Source: JBHIBA01 sp046758845 (GTDB lineage Bacteria > UBA8248 > JACPRG01 > G963555815). Taken from it: 21,880 nucleotides of DNA. How positions within the stretch are numbered: the first letter of the stretch is position 1; each line of letters starts with the position of its first letter. Location: the NCBI GenBank assembly GCA_046758845.1, contig JBHIBA010000041.1, positions 1-21,880 of the forward strand, written 5' to 3'. The notes beneath the pieces are model-generated. The model was not told the DNA's origin, did not search any database, and saw only the letters and a list, made by a program, of their open reading frames with translations. Both the position numbers and the translations under genes were made by a program. Shown here piece after piece: positions 1-8,135 of the stretch.

Positions 1-7
1 CCACGCA

Positions 8-29
8 GGCCGAGCCAAAAAGCTCGGCC
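8..29. terminator. Strong GC-rich hairpin, possible end of an upstream gene
   Basis: A perfect 8-bp stem (GGCCGAGC at 8-15 with GCTCGGCC at 22-29) closes the 6-nt loop CAAAAA. No clear T-tract follows on either strand; a short TTTT occurs at 38-41. It could terminate a gene lying left of the window or be a processed mRNA end. The stem is plainly visible, but its role is inferred. Confidence 0.4.
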
Positions 30-603
30 GTCAAAAGTTTTGCTGGGGGGGCGGGCGGACGGACGCACCGCGTCAAGTTTCTGCACTTGCGTGCCTGGTG
101 AATCACCTCTCGGAAGGTGTGCGCCAAAGACGCCCGGTCTAAGCGCACATACCTCCAACCGCAGTCCGGCCGGCACGCCAGTGCCCAAAAAGCGCCCCCC
201 GCAAAGAAGTTTCCTCTCAAATCTCTCTCGCGCCAGTGGGCGGGCTCACCGTCCGTGTCTCATATGTCTTGAACCAGTGCAAGGCGGTGAAATGGATTTT
301 GGTAACATGGGGGAAACCTGCTATACCCTAACCAGAAGAGGCTGGGAGACTCCTTACTCTTTCTCTGGCGGGATACTCGATGGTGGACCATTTGCGGGGG
401 TCTCTCGGACCAGGGATGAATGGACTTGACCAGGGATTCAGCCTTTCTCGCGTTTCGTCCCAAGCCGGAATCAACGTGTGTCCGATCAGGGTCCGGGCAT
501 AATGTGACATTGGGCGAGGGAGCGGCCTGATAGGGGCCAAGAGCAGAGAACGGCCGGCCGGACCGGTAAGCCGAAGACATGGGAACGCTCCGTTCGTTCC
601 AAC
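30..603. other. Non-coding stretch upstream of the Rid gene
   Basis: I find no convincing gene here. The open frames in this stretch have low-complexity Arg/Pro/Ser-rich translations and no good ribosome binding site, and one minus-strand frame runs into the start of the Rid gene. A CATAAT hexamer at 498-503 has no acceptable -35 partner. The stretch probably carries the promoter and leader of the gene at 620, but I cannot place them. Confidence 0.4.
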
Positions 604-619
604 GGGAGGAGAACCATCC

Positions 620-1813
620 ATGAGCATTCAAAAGGTCTGCTATCAGCTGGACAACCACAAATGGTATGACCCTTTGCCCGCATCCGCCGCCGTTTCGGTA
701 GAAGACCTGCTTTGTACCTCAGGACAGGTGGCCCTCGACGCCGAATCCCAGCCCGTTGCAACGGGCGACGTCGCAGCGCAAGCTCGGTACGCCTTCGATA
801 ACATCCGGCAGGTTGTGGAGAGGGCGAACGGAACCCTGCAGGATGTGGTGGAGCTCATGGTGTTTGTTAAGGACCCCCGGGACATGGACGCCATCTATCA
901 CGTCGCCCGGGATTACTTCGAAACGGACCATCCGGCCTGGACCATGGTCGGCAGTCTCGGATTTCACAGGAGCGAACTCCTGGTGAGCATTCGGGCCATC
1001 GCGCATCTGGGCGACGCGCCCAAGGAATGCTTTACGCCGGATACTCTGAAGTGGTGGAAGAATTATCCCATGTCCGCCGGGTGCAAGAAAGGCAACCTTC
1101 TGTTTATCTCCGGGCAAGTGGCCGCAGATGCGGACGGAATGATCGTTACCCCCGGTGACCACTCCGGCCAGGCGCGATTCGCTTTCAACCGGTTCCGGGA
1201 AATCGTAGCGATGGCCGGCGGCACGATGGGGGACATCATCGACCTCATCTGCTTTTCCCGGGACCCCCGCGGCCAGGTTCCCGTCTGTGACACGTGGTGC
1301 AACGAGTTTGTGAACGAACTTCCGTTCGATGAGGTTCCGGCCCTGACAGCGATTGGTACAACGGGTCTCTATCAATATGGAATGATGGGCGCTCACCGGG
1401 CGATTGCCGATCTCAGTCCGGGCAAACGTGTAGCCAAGACCCCCGCGAGCATCTGGTGGAAGATCACGCCGATTTCCGGCGGGACGAAGAAAGAGGGCGG
1501 CCGTGTAATTGGTTTGGCCGGTCAGGTCGCGTCCGACGGCGACGGGTTCATCACGACGCCGGGCGATACCGAGGCGCAGGCGCGATACGCCTTCAATCGC
1601 CTCAGGGAGGTGTTGGGGGAATTCGGCGCGACGATGGACAACATCGTGGAGGTGATTTCCTTCCACAAGGACCCCCGTGCGTGGGAAATCGTCATGACAG
1701 TCGGGCACGAGTTTTTCAAGAAAGACGAGGCCCCCGCATGGACGCCCGTGGGAACGACCGGCCTCTTCAAGGAAGGATTCCTTCACGAGATCTACGCCCT
1801 CGCGGTGGTCTGA
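620..1813 (+). CDS. Three-domain Rid/YjgF/UK114-family protein
   Basis: This 397-residue protein consists of three tandem Rid domains, at about 1-130, 145-265 and 278-397. Each repeats the Rid landmarks: SGQV/AGQV (34-37, 164-167, 300-303), QAR(Y/F)AFx(N/R)xR (54-63, 184-193, 320-329) and a (F/S)xxDPR segment. Ordinary Rid proteins are about 130 residues and form trimers with active sites at subunit interfaces, so a covalent trimer is a natural reading. The Arg of the PAR motif that binds the substrate carboxylate in E. coli RidA is absent from all three domains; the equivalent positions read PAW (W107), PAL (L242) and PAW (W374). Classical 2-aminoacrylate deaminase activity is therefore doubtful. 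Each domain also carries an aromatic pair near its start (W15-Y16, W145-W146, W279-W280). The start is supported by GGGAGGA at 604-610, 9 nt upstream. It is the first gene of a same-strand run and is separated from the next gene by 339 bp with its own likely promoter. Confidence 0.9.
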   Translation: MSIQKVCYQLDNHKWYDPLPASAAVSVEDLLCTSGQVALDAESQPVATGDVAAQARYAFDNIRQVVERANGTLQDVVELMVFVKDPRDMDAIYHVARDYFETDHPAWTMVGSLGFHRSELLVSIRAIAHLGDAPKECFTPDTLKWWKNYPMSAGCKKGNLLFISGQVAADADGMIVTPGDHSGQARFAFNRFREIVAMAGGTMGDIIDLICFSRDPRGQVPVCDTWCNEFVNELPFDEVPALTAIGTTGLYQYGMMGAHRAIADLSPGKRVAKTPASIWWKITPISGGTKKEGGRVIGLAGQVASDGDGFITTPGDTEAQARYAFNRLREVLGEFGATMDNIVEVISFHKDPRAWEIVMTVGHEFFKKDEAPAWTPVGTTGLFKEGFLHEIYALAVV

Positions 1814-2035
1814 GCTTCAAACCGTTCCTGCAGCGGGCGGTGGCGACGCGCTCCTTCGCCTTCACAGGAGTCTGGCGCAGACGGGTTCGAACTTCTTGGG
1901 GCAGGTACTGTCGAGAAGGCACGTCGGCTGTGGTTTTTCGGAGCCATTGCGAGGGTGGGGATGAAGGGTGCAAAGGCGCCATCAGGGATTCTTGGTCGAC
2001 TGGGAATAGTCCTGGGTCTGAATATGTTATTCTTC
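1814..2035. other. Intergenic region after the Rid gene
   Basis: Nothing coding is convincing here. Frames crossing this stretch are extensions of shadows of the Rid gene. A GGGTTCGAAC string near 1880-1889 resembles a tRNA T-arm, but no cloverleaf can be built around it. The promoter for the next gene begins at 2036. Confidence 0.4.
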
Positions 2036-2065
2036 TTGAAGTCCCCGGGGGAAATTAAGTATACT
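2036..2065 (+). promoter_or_regulatory. Sigma-70-type promoter for the DUF3179 gene
   Basis: TTGAAG (2036-2041) and TATACT (2060-2065) are separated by 18 bp and lie in an AT-rich island within otherwise GC-rich DNA. Each hexamer matches five of six consensus positions. The spacer contains the palindrome TCCCCGGGGGA (2042-2052), which could be an operator. Transcription would begin near 2072, leaving a leader of about 80 nt before the ATG at 2153. The hexamers are visible; promoter function is inferred. Confidence 0.6.
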
Positions 2066-2152
2066 CTCGAAAAAAACATTAGAGATTTATCCCAAGGGTG
2101 GTCCAGGCACGACCAGTATCCGCGGCAGTATCCCCGGTGAAGGAGACAATTC

Positions 2153-3994
2153 ATGATTATCCGGCGGTTCAAGAACGAGGAGGAGAAAAGGGCGCTCATT
2201 TCCCACGTGACCTCGGAGTGGGACATGGCAAACGGGTTTTACACCACGCCCCATATGCGGGATAAGTTTTTCTACCCGCTGACAGACCCGAAGTGTGTTC
2301 CCGCGGCGGAGGCCGATCACATGTTGGACACTGACCATGTGGTGGGCATCCACCACAAGGGGAAGGCCCGCGCCTATTGTCTCTACATCCTCGACTACCA
2401 CCACCACTTGAACGACGTCATCGAAGGAGACCCCCTCGTTTTCAGCACGTGAGAGCGGTGCGGCACGGGAAACGCGTTCGGCGGTCTGCTGAACAAGCAA
2501 CGGCTTTACTGGGGACACTGCGGCATTCTCTTGGCCCAGGCGGGGGCGCGAGACCTGGAAACCAACAGCTACTGGTGGCCTCTGGAGGGCCTTTGTTACA
2601 CCGGCGAATACAAGGACGAGATGCTGGATCCAATTCCGGTGGTCCACTGCACCTGGGGTGAATGGAAACAATTGCACCCGGAGACCGACGTCCTGGCCCC
2701 GCCCCAGGACCCGAACCAGCGCGACCCCCGCGGAGGCCACGGATCGGAGGAGTATTGGGAGCGGCCCGGCATGGACCAGCTCTTCATTCACTCCCTTTAC
2801 AAGGGAGATCTCGACCGCCAGCTCCCGGAAAACGTGATGGTCATGGGAATCAATCTAGTGGGAGGTCACCGTGCGTACCCCATGAAGGAGATCAAGTTGG
2901 AGGGAGGCCTCGTCAACGACGTCCTGGGCGGCGTCCCTGTGCTCATAATCGCGGGTCCCTCCCCTGAAAGCTTCTATACTGGGGCCTTTGACCGAAGGGT
3001 GGGAGATCGAGTTTTCGAGTTTGAGGTCCGGGAAAACAGAATCGTGGACAAACAGACCGGCAGCACGTGGAACTCGGAAGGGCGCGCCGTCGAGGGCGAC
3101 CTGAAGGGAACCGAGCTTCAGCCCATCCACAGCATGCTCACCCGGTGGCACTCCTGGATCTACACGCACCCCGAAACCGAAGTTTTCAAAACGAAAAAAC
3201 AAGAGGCCCCCCATGTCGAGCTGGGAATCTTCGAGAGGATCATTGAGGGGTTCCGCGAGGCGCTCCACGAGGTCCGCGTCGAAGGGGAGCTCCTCAACCT
3301 TCAGCGTCCGCTTCAGTCCGACCGGGGACTGGTCATTCACATAGACGGAGATCGTTTCCTCCTTCACCACTTCACCGGCGAAACGGCCGCGCGGGATTAC
3401 GCCCATTTCACGAAGGGCGCCGTCCGCGCGGGACTGTGCGTCCTTCAATCCGCTCCCGAGCAGCAATTCGCTGACATCGCCCTCAACAACTCCCTGCTCC
3501 CGGACGACGAGATCAAGTGGTCGAAGCTCGTGGGAAACCAGGATTTCGTAGACCGGTTTCAACGCTCGGCGCCTCAGGAAGACGGGGGGGAAGACTACGC
3601 TGGCTTCAGCGACATCGTCGTCGGGCTCAACGAGAACGGATACGACTGCTTTCCCGGAGCGCCCGAAATGCACGTGGACATCGTGAATTGGTCGCCGTGG
3701 GGGACTTACGTGGGGCTCAATCCTGGGGCGGAAAACTGGTTCACCGTCACCATGGGAGGCTTTGACCCCTTCGAGATCCACCGGTTTGAAACCGTCGAGG
3801 GGGCGCAGGAGTACAGTGCCTTCGCAAGGCATGCCTTCCGCATCGGACGGTATGTCTTTGTCTCGACTCCCCAGAACAAGTTCATCCTTCCCAGATTCCG
3901 AATGGTGGACCGGCCGGAAGAAAAGGTGTCCTGGTCTGACTTCCTGGAGGACGAGGACCTCAAGCGGATTCTTCGCACCATCATCAAGGAGTGA
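2153..3994 (+). CDS. Candidate selenoprotein: DUF3179-family protein with in-frame UGA (Sec) in a U-x-x-C motif
   Basis: Read through the TGA at 2450-2452, this is a 613-residue protein. Residues 1-99 carry the DUF3179 start (DPKCVPAAEAD, GKARAYCLYILDYHHHLND). The TGA is residue 100 and is followed by E-R-C103-G-T-G-N-A-F, matching the family's C-P-L-C-G-T-A-x-x-F segment, so Sec100 replaces the first Cys of the CxxC pair. A second DUF3179-like module (about 227-345: GGHRAYPMKEI, VNDVLGGVPVLI, then a GDLKGTEL segment) has lost its Cys pair and reads IAGPSPES instead. The C-terminal third is unfamiliar and contains a 37-residue module twice, at about 404-440 and 542-578. There is no signal peptide or membrane segment. 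AGGAGA at 2141-2146, 6 nt before the ATG, fixes the start. The reaction of DUF3179 proteins is unknown to me; a UxxC pair suggests redox chemistry. The alternatives are a recent nonsense mutation or a sequencing error. No selA, selB, selC or selD lies in the window. Confidence 0.75.
2454..2490 (+). promoter_or_regulatory. Candidate bacterial SECIS hairpin just after the UGA
   Basis: Folded by hand, AGCGG (2454-2458) pairs with CUGCU (2486-2490; one G-U), UGC (2459-2461) pairs with GCG (2481-2483; one U-G), G2463 pairs with C2479, and ACG (2465-2467) pairs with CGU (2475-2477). The apical loop is GGAAACG (2468-2474), starting 16 nt after the UGA. Bacterial SECIS elements are irregular hairpins inside the coding sequence, with a G among the first loop bases and the loop about 16-37 nt downstream; this fits. 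A competing fold of the upper stem is possible, and GC-rich DNA makes chance hairpins easy. Confidence 0.45.
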
Positions 3995-4157
3995 AGGGCC
4001 CGACGGACACAATCGACCGCCCGCATTTTCAGGATTCGGGACAACTGGGTTCAAATATTTGCAGAAGGCGTTCAAAGAGGCCAGAGGGGCAGAAGGGGTG
4101 CGAATGTTCCAAGGGGGCGGTTTTTCGAGAACTTTCACACCCTGTGACTGAGGAAGC

Positions 4158-5174
4158 ATGCGGGGAAAAAACAACACCATCGGCGCCTTGGGAGGCGGAG
4201 GTTTAAAGCCTCTTCTTGGTTCTCTCAGGTCGGCGCGCCCCATGACCGGGCGTCTGCTGGTGGGTGTCGGCGTCCTTCCCATCGTCATTGTGATCTTGGG
4301 GGTGGTCTTTACGTACGCCCAGCCGAGGTTCTTCTCTCAGGCCAACCTCATCAACGTAGCCCGCCAAGGGTCCTTTCTGGCCATTGCGGCCTGTGCGCAA
4401 ATGTTCCCCATCCTTTCCGGCGGGTTCGATCTTTCCGTGGGCTCTATTTTTGCTTTGGTCAGCGTCATCATGGCCCAGTTGACGCTGGACGTCGGGATGG
4501 CCTGGGGGATTACGGTAGCTCTGTTCGCCGCGTGCTTGGTCGGGTTGTTCAATGGGCTTGTGATCTCCACGTTCCGGGTTTCTCCGTTCGTTGTCACCCT
4601 GGGGACTTTATCGGCGGTTCGCGGGGTGGCCCTCATCCTGGCGAATGGCCAGCCGATCTTTGGTCTGCCGAAACACTTTTCCTTCCTCGGGGCGGGTTAT
4701 GTAGGGGCCATCCCTATCCCCATCATCGTCGGGGCGGCCGTCTTCTTCGTTGGCTACATCCTCCTGAGATGGACGCGGTTCGGGCGCTACATGTATGCCA
4801 TCGGCGGCAACGAGGAAGCGGCTCGGGTCTCGGGAATCCACATCAAGAGGTATACGACCTTGGCGTACGTCGTCTGCGCTCTTCTCAGCGGTATCGCTGG
4901 AGCCGTTCTCAGCTCCCGTGTTCGTTCGGGCCAGCCGACGCTGGGCGAGGGCATGGAGTTGCAATCCATCGCCGCAGTGGTCATCGGTGGAGTGGCCCTC
5001 GGAGGAGGAGCAGGCACGCTTCCGGGCGTCCTCTATGGGACGATCATCCTGAGCGTCATCCAGAACGGCCTCAATCTTATGAACGTTTCGACCTACTTGC
5101 AGTATATTGTCATCGGAATGATCATCACCCTCGCAGTTGTCTTTGACAGGCTGCGGCACCCGCAAAGGGGATGA
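4158..5174 (+). CDS. ABC transporter permease, CUT2 (RbsC/BPD_transp_2) family
   Basis: This 338-residue, strongly hydrophobic inner-membrane protein resembles ribose/galactose-type permeases. Family landmarks are FFSQANLINVARQGSFLAIAA, ILSGGFDLSVGS (the conserved D-L-S-V-G motif), FRVSPFVVTLGT, the cytoplasmic coupling segment RFGRYMYAIGGNEEAARVSGI, and GGVALGGGAGTLPGVLYGTII near the C-terminus. About eight to ten membrane segments are visible. It would form the channel with the ATPase encoded at 6575 and receive substrate from the binding protein at 5262. The start at 4158 has AGGA only 3 nt upstream; an ATG at 4242 (MTGRLLVGVGVL) is an alternative and would remove a 28-residue Gly/Arg-rich tail. 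It lies 163 bp after the DUF3179 gene with no terminator between, so co-transcription is likely. Confidence 0.93.
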   Translation: MRGKNNTIGALGGGGLKPLLGSLRSARPMTGRLLVGVGVLPIVIVILGVVFTYAQPRFFSQANLINVARQGSFLAIAACAQMFPILSGGFDLSVGSIFALVSVIMAQLTLDVGMAWGITVALFAACLVGLFNGLVISTFRVSPFVVTLGTLSAVRGVALILANGQPIFGLPKHFSFLGAGYVGAIPIPIIVGAAVFFVGYILLRWTRFGRYMYAIGGNEEAARVSGIHIKRYTTLAYVVCALLSGIAGAVLSSRVRSGQPTLGEGMELQSIAAVVIGGVALGGGAGTLPGVLYGTIILSVIQNGLNLMNVSTYLQYIVIGMIITLAVVFDRLRHPQRG

Positions 5175-5261
5175 GCATGACTGCCCGTGGGGATGTGCGG
5201 AGTGAACGGGGGAGGAACCCGGCGGAATTAACCTGACCCTTAACTCAAGGAGGGGGAAACC

Positions 5262-6314
5262 ATGCGCAGCGCAAAGATAACGCATTTCACACGATGGATC
5301 GCTCTGGCGGTCATCCTCGGATTCGTACTGAGCGTGGGGATCGCCGTCAAAGAGGCAACGGCCCAGAAGAAGGTGTGGCGGCCGAAGCAATCGGAATGGG
5401 TGCGGCCAAAGGCAAACAAAAAGTATACCATCGGTGTACTGATCCCGAGTCTCCAATCTCAGTACTGGGTCAACGTGGCTTACGGCTTCTTCGACGAGGC
5501 GAAAATCCTTGGGGTCAAATTGAAATTCGTAGCCACGGCGAGCTATTCGGAGTACGCCAAGCAGGTCAGCTACATGGAGGACATGATCGTCTCCGGGGTG
5601 GACGCCATCATTCTCTCCGCTGCGAGCAGCGAGGCCTTGGTGGAGCCCGCGCATCTGGCGATGGAAAAAGGGATCAAGGTGATCCTCATGATCCAGAACG
5701 TTCGCAGCGAAAATGTGTCGGCGCGCGTCTTCACCCCCCACTACGAGTTTGGCCGGGTGACCGCCGAGGCCTTGGCCAAGCTCATGAAGGGCAAAGGGAA
5801 GATTATCGCGCTCAACGGGCCCCCGGGCCTGGAGTGGGCCATCTCCCGGCGCAAGGCACTGGGGGACGTCCTCAAGAAGAACCCATGCATCAAGCTTATG
5901 GGCGAACGGTGGATGGGCGTCGCTCGGGACGAGGGGCTGAAGCACACGGAAGACTTCCTTCAGGCCTTCCCGGAAATCACCGGTGTTTGGGCCGCCGTCG
6001 ACATCGCGCTGATGGGGGCCGTGGACGCCGTTCAGGCCGCCGGCATCAAGCGAAAGATTTACATGTCGTCGGCCTCGGGGACACAGGGCGCCCTCGACAT
6101 GCTGAAGAAGGGCGAGATAGATTTCGACTCGGGCGAGGCTCCCGTCCTGTCGGGACGGTGGTCCGTCGACGTGGCCGTCAGGCTCCTCAACGGAGAAAAG
6201 GTGCCCTTTACCATCTTCACGCCCTTCCCCGTTTTCACGCGGGCCAACATGGACCAGTGGCCCGAATTGACGAAAACGGAGTGGGCTCCGAAGGGTTGGA
6301 AGATCCCCCGGTAA
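5262..6314 (+). CDS. Periplasmic solute-binding protein, CUT2 type (Peripla_BP_4)
   Basis: This 350-residue protein starts with a Sec signal peptide: basic residues at 2-11, a hydrophobic core at about 12-30, and likely cleavage after ATAQ (about residue 35). The mature part follows the type-I periplasmic fold of RbsB/TorT-like proteins: YTIGVLIPSLQSQYWVNVAYGF at the first strand, then VSGVDAIILSAAS, GIKVILMIQNV, GKGKIIALNGPPG, GVWAAVDIALMGAVDAVQAAG. The sugar-stacking residues of RbsB are not clearly conserved, so the ligand need not be a sugar. A strong ribosome binding site (AAGGAGG) lies just upstream of the ATG, as expected of a gene made in excess over its permease. The gene is followed by a stem-loop at 6397-6455 that separates it from the ATPase gene. 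Confidence 0.92.
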   Translation: MRSAKITHFTRWIALAVILGFVLSVGIAVKEATAQKKVWRPKQSEWVRPKANKKYTIGVLIPSLQSQYWVNVAYGFFDEAKILGVKLKFVATASYSEYAKQVSYMEDMIVSGVDAIILSAASSEALVEPAHLAMEKGIKVILMIQNVRSENVSARVFTPHYEFGRVTAEALAKLMKGKGKIIALNGPPGLEWAISRRKALGDVLKKNPCIKLMGERWMGVARDEGLKHTEDFLQAFPEITGVWAAVDIALMGAVDAVQAAGIKRKIYMSSASGTQGALDMLKKGEIDFDSGEAPVLSGRWSVDVAVRLLNGEKVPFTIFTPFPVFTRANMDQWPELTKTEWAPKGWKIPR

Positions 6315-6396
6315 GAATTCTCTCCTTTCGGGGGTCAATCCTCGGGTGTACTCTCGAGGAACAGAGTGTGGCCTTTCGTGCGGAGAGGCGAATGAA

Positions 6397-6455
6397 CCCC
6401 TCTCGTGGCCAAAGGGGGGACTCCTTCGGGACCCCCCCGGGGAGGGGCGATTTTT
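6397..6455 (+). terminator. Nested stem-loop with T-run between binding-protein and ATPase genes
   Basis: An inner stem GGGGGG (6414-6419)/CCCCCC (6432-6437) sits inside an outer CCCTC-rich/GAGGGG pairing (6397-6402 with 6442-6447). TTTTT follows at 6451-6455. This looks like a leaky intrinsic terminator or an mRNA-stabilising structure that would keep the binding protein transcript more abundant than the downstream ATPase transcript. The pairing is visible; partial read-through is inferred from the operon order. Confidence 0.55.
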
Positions 6456-6574
6456 GTGGCGGTCTCATGGACGGAAGACATTAGGCGGCCGAGGGAACCC
6501 GACAAGCCGGCGTTGCGTTCGGGATTCTGGCCAGGCCGTGCGGCGTTGACCCTTCTGTTTTGTCAAGATCGAGC

Positions 6575-8110
6575 ATGGAGAAAAAGAACCCTCCGCTTCT
6601 TCAGTTGAAGGGCATTGTTAAGCGTTTCCCCGGCGTGCTGGCGCTGTCCGGTGTGGATTTTGACCTGCATCGAGGCGAGGTGCATGTGCTCCTCGGAGAG
6701 AACGGCGCGGGCAAGAGCACCCTGATTAAGATCGTCTCCGGCGTATACACCCCCGACGAGGGAGAGGTCTGGTTCAACGGCGAGTTGGCGAAGATTGAGA
6801 ATCCCCACGACGCCATGGCCTATGGAATCGCGACCATCTATCAGGAGTTCAGCCTCGTCCCGGAAATGACGGTTGCCGAAAACATCTCTCTGGGTAAGGA
6901 GCCAGGACTGGCAAAGGTTTTCATCAATCCCCGGGAGATGGTCAGCACGGCCCAAAAAGTCTTGGGAGAGCTGGAACTCGACATCGATTGCCAGCAAAAA
7001 ACCCGATTCCTGCGAGTCGGCGAGCAGCAGCTGGTCGAGATCGCCAAGGCCCTGTCCATCGAGTCGCGGGTCTTGATCCTGGACGAACCCACAGCCGCTC
7101 TCACCGACAGGGAAACCGAGCACCTTTTTCGGCTCATCCGCCAACTCAAGCGCCAGGGTGTGGGGATTATCTACATCTCCCATCGCCTGGAAGAGATCCG
7201 CGAGGTTGGTGATCGGGTGACGGTTCTGCGCGACGGAGAGTACGTCGGAACTCGGAGGATTGCCGAGACGAACGTAGACGAACTCATCTCCATGATTGTG
7301 GGAGTGGAGATCAAAGAGAAGTTCCCCAAGATACAGGTTCCCCCGGGCGAAGAGTTGATGCGCGTCGATGGGCTGACACGGGAAGACGAGTTTTCCGGCA
7401 TCTCTTTTTCCCTCTTTGCAGGAGAGGTCCTGGCATTCGCTGGATTGCTGGGGGCCGGCCACAAGGAGCTTGTCCGATCGATCTTTGGCCTCTCTCCCTA
7501 CAAGAGCGGACAAATTCACCTCTCGGGCAAGGCTGTGAAGATCGCTCGCCCTTCCGAAGCAATACGCTATGGGGTCACTTATCTCCCCGCCGACCGGAAA
7601 CTCGAGGGGCTGATCATCCCCTTGTCCGTGAAGGAGAACATTTCCCTAGCCGGACTGAAGCAGTTCGTAAGGGCGGGTTTGTTGAACCTCCGAAAGGAGA
7701 GTCGGGCGGCGCGGGGTTACTTTGACCGTTTCGGGATCAAGGCCCCGAGCATTGGAACGCTCGTCCGCTATTTGTCCGGGGGCAACCAACAGAAGGTCGT
7801 CCTGGCGAGATCTTTCTGCAGCCAAAGCCGCATTTTCATCTTCGACGAACCGACCCGGGGGATTGACGTCGGGGCCAAGGTTGAGATCTACAACCTGATC
7901 AACGAGCTGGTGAAACAAGGGGCCGGGGTGATCTTGGTTTCTTCCGAACTCCCCGAAATTCTGGGGATGTGTGATCGAGTCCTTGTGATGCGCGAAGGAA
8001 CCACCATCCGCGAATTTTCGCGCTCCGAGGCCACACAAGAGCGGATCCTGCAAACGATCTTTAGCGGAAACCGTCAGGCCGCTCCGGCAGTCAGCGCAAA
8101 CGAGGCCTGA
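6575..8110 (+). CDS. ABC transporter ATPase, CUT2 type (RbsA/MglA-like, two nucleotide-binding domains)
   Basis: At 511 residues this has the usual length of RbsA-type double ATPases. Domain 1 has Walker A GENGAGKST (41-49), Q-loop Q90, a signature reading LRVGEQQ (146-152), Walker B ending in D170-E171 and switch His203. Domain 2 has the degenerate Walker A typical of the family (GLLGAGHKE, about 290-298, lacking the catalytic Lys-Ser/Thr), signature LSGGNQQ (400-406) and D424-E425. Only domain 1 should hydrolyse ATP efficiently. It powers the permease at 4158. The ATG at 6575 gives the expected MEKKNPPLLQLKGI start; a TTG at 6560 would add five residues. Neither start has a strong ribosome binding site, which agrees with low expression behind the stem-loop at 6397-6455. 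Confidence 0.95.
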   Translation: MEKKNPPLLQLKGIVKRFPGVLALSGVDFDLHRGEVHVLLGENGAGKSTLIKIVSGVYTPDEGEVWFNGELAKIENPHDAMAYGIATIYQEFSLVPEMTVAENISLGKEPGLAKVFINPREMVSTAQKVLGELELDIDCQQKTRFLRVGEQQLVEIAKALSIESRVLILDEPTAALTDRETEHLFRLIRQLKRQGVGIIYISHRLEEIREVGDRVTVLRDGEYVGTRRIAETNVDELISMIVGVEIKEKFPKIQVPPGEELMRVDGLTREDEFSGISFSLFAGEVLAFAGLLGAGHKELVRSIFGLSPYKSGQIHLSGKAVKIARPSEAIRYGVTYLPADRKLEGLIIPLSVKENISLAGLKQFVRAGLLNLRKESRAARGYFDRFGIKAPSIGTLVRYLSGGNQQKVVLARSFCSQSRIFIFDEPTRGIDVGAKVEIYNLINELVKQGAGVILVSSELPEILGMCDRVLVMREGTTIREFSRSEATQERILQTIFSGNRQAAPAVSANEA

Positions 8111-8120
8111 GGGTCCCCAC

Positions 8121-8135
8121 GCCGCGCGCCGCGGC
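8121..8135 (+). terminator. Short GC hairpin after the CUT2 ATPase gene
   Basis: GCCGCG (8121-8126) and CGCGGC (8130-8135) form a perfect 6-bp stem with a 3-nt loop, 11 nt after the stop codon and followed by CTTTG. The T-tract is short, so termination may be weak. It lies between convergent genes. Confidence 0.45.

Noticed and set aside
719..1786. Minus-strand open frame of 355 codons
   Set aside because: It is an antisense shadow of the triple Rid gene. Its apparent internal repetition only mirrors the three Rid domains.
1880..1889. GGGTTCGAAC, a tRNA T-arm-like string
   Set aside because: No acceptor, D or anticodon stems can be paired around it. A similar GGTTCGAAA near 14674 fails in the same way.
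2450..2452. Simple pseudogene (nonsense mutation) reading of the DUF3179 gene
   Set aside because: The only stop falls exactly on a conserved redox Cys codon, the rest of the frame is intact for more than 500 codons with no frameshift, and a SECIS-like hairpin follows. A single-base change from TGC/TGT or a sequencing error is still formally possible.
2855..4288. Minus-strand open frame of 477 codons
   Set aside because: It is antisense to the DUF3179 gene, with no recognisable domain or ribosome binding site; a shadow.
4608..6338. Long minus-strand open frame of 576 codons
   Set aside because: It runs antisense to the CUT2 permease and binding-protein genes, both clear family members, and its His/Arg/Gly-rich translation matches no family. 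It is a GC-rich shadow frame.
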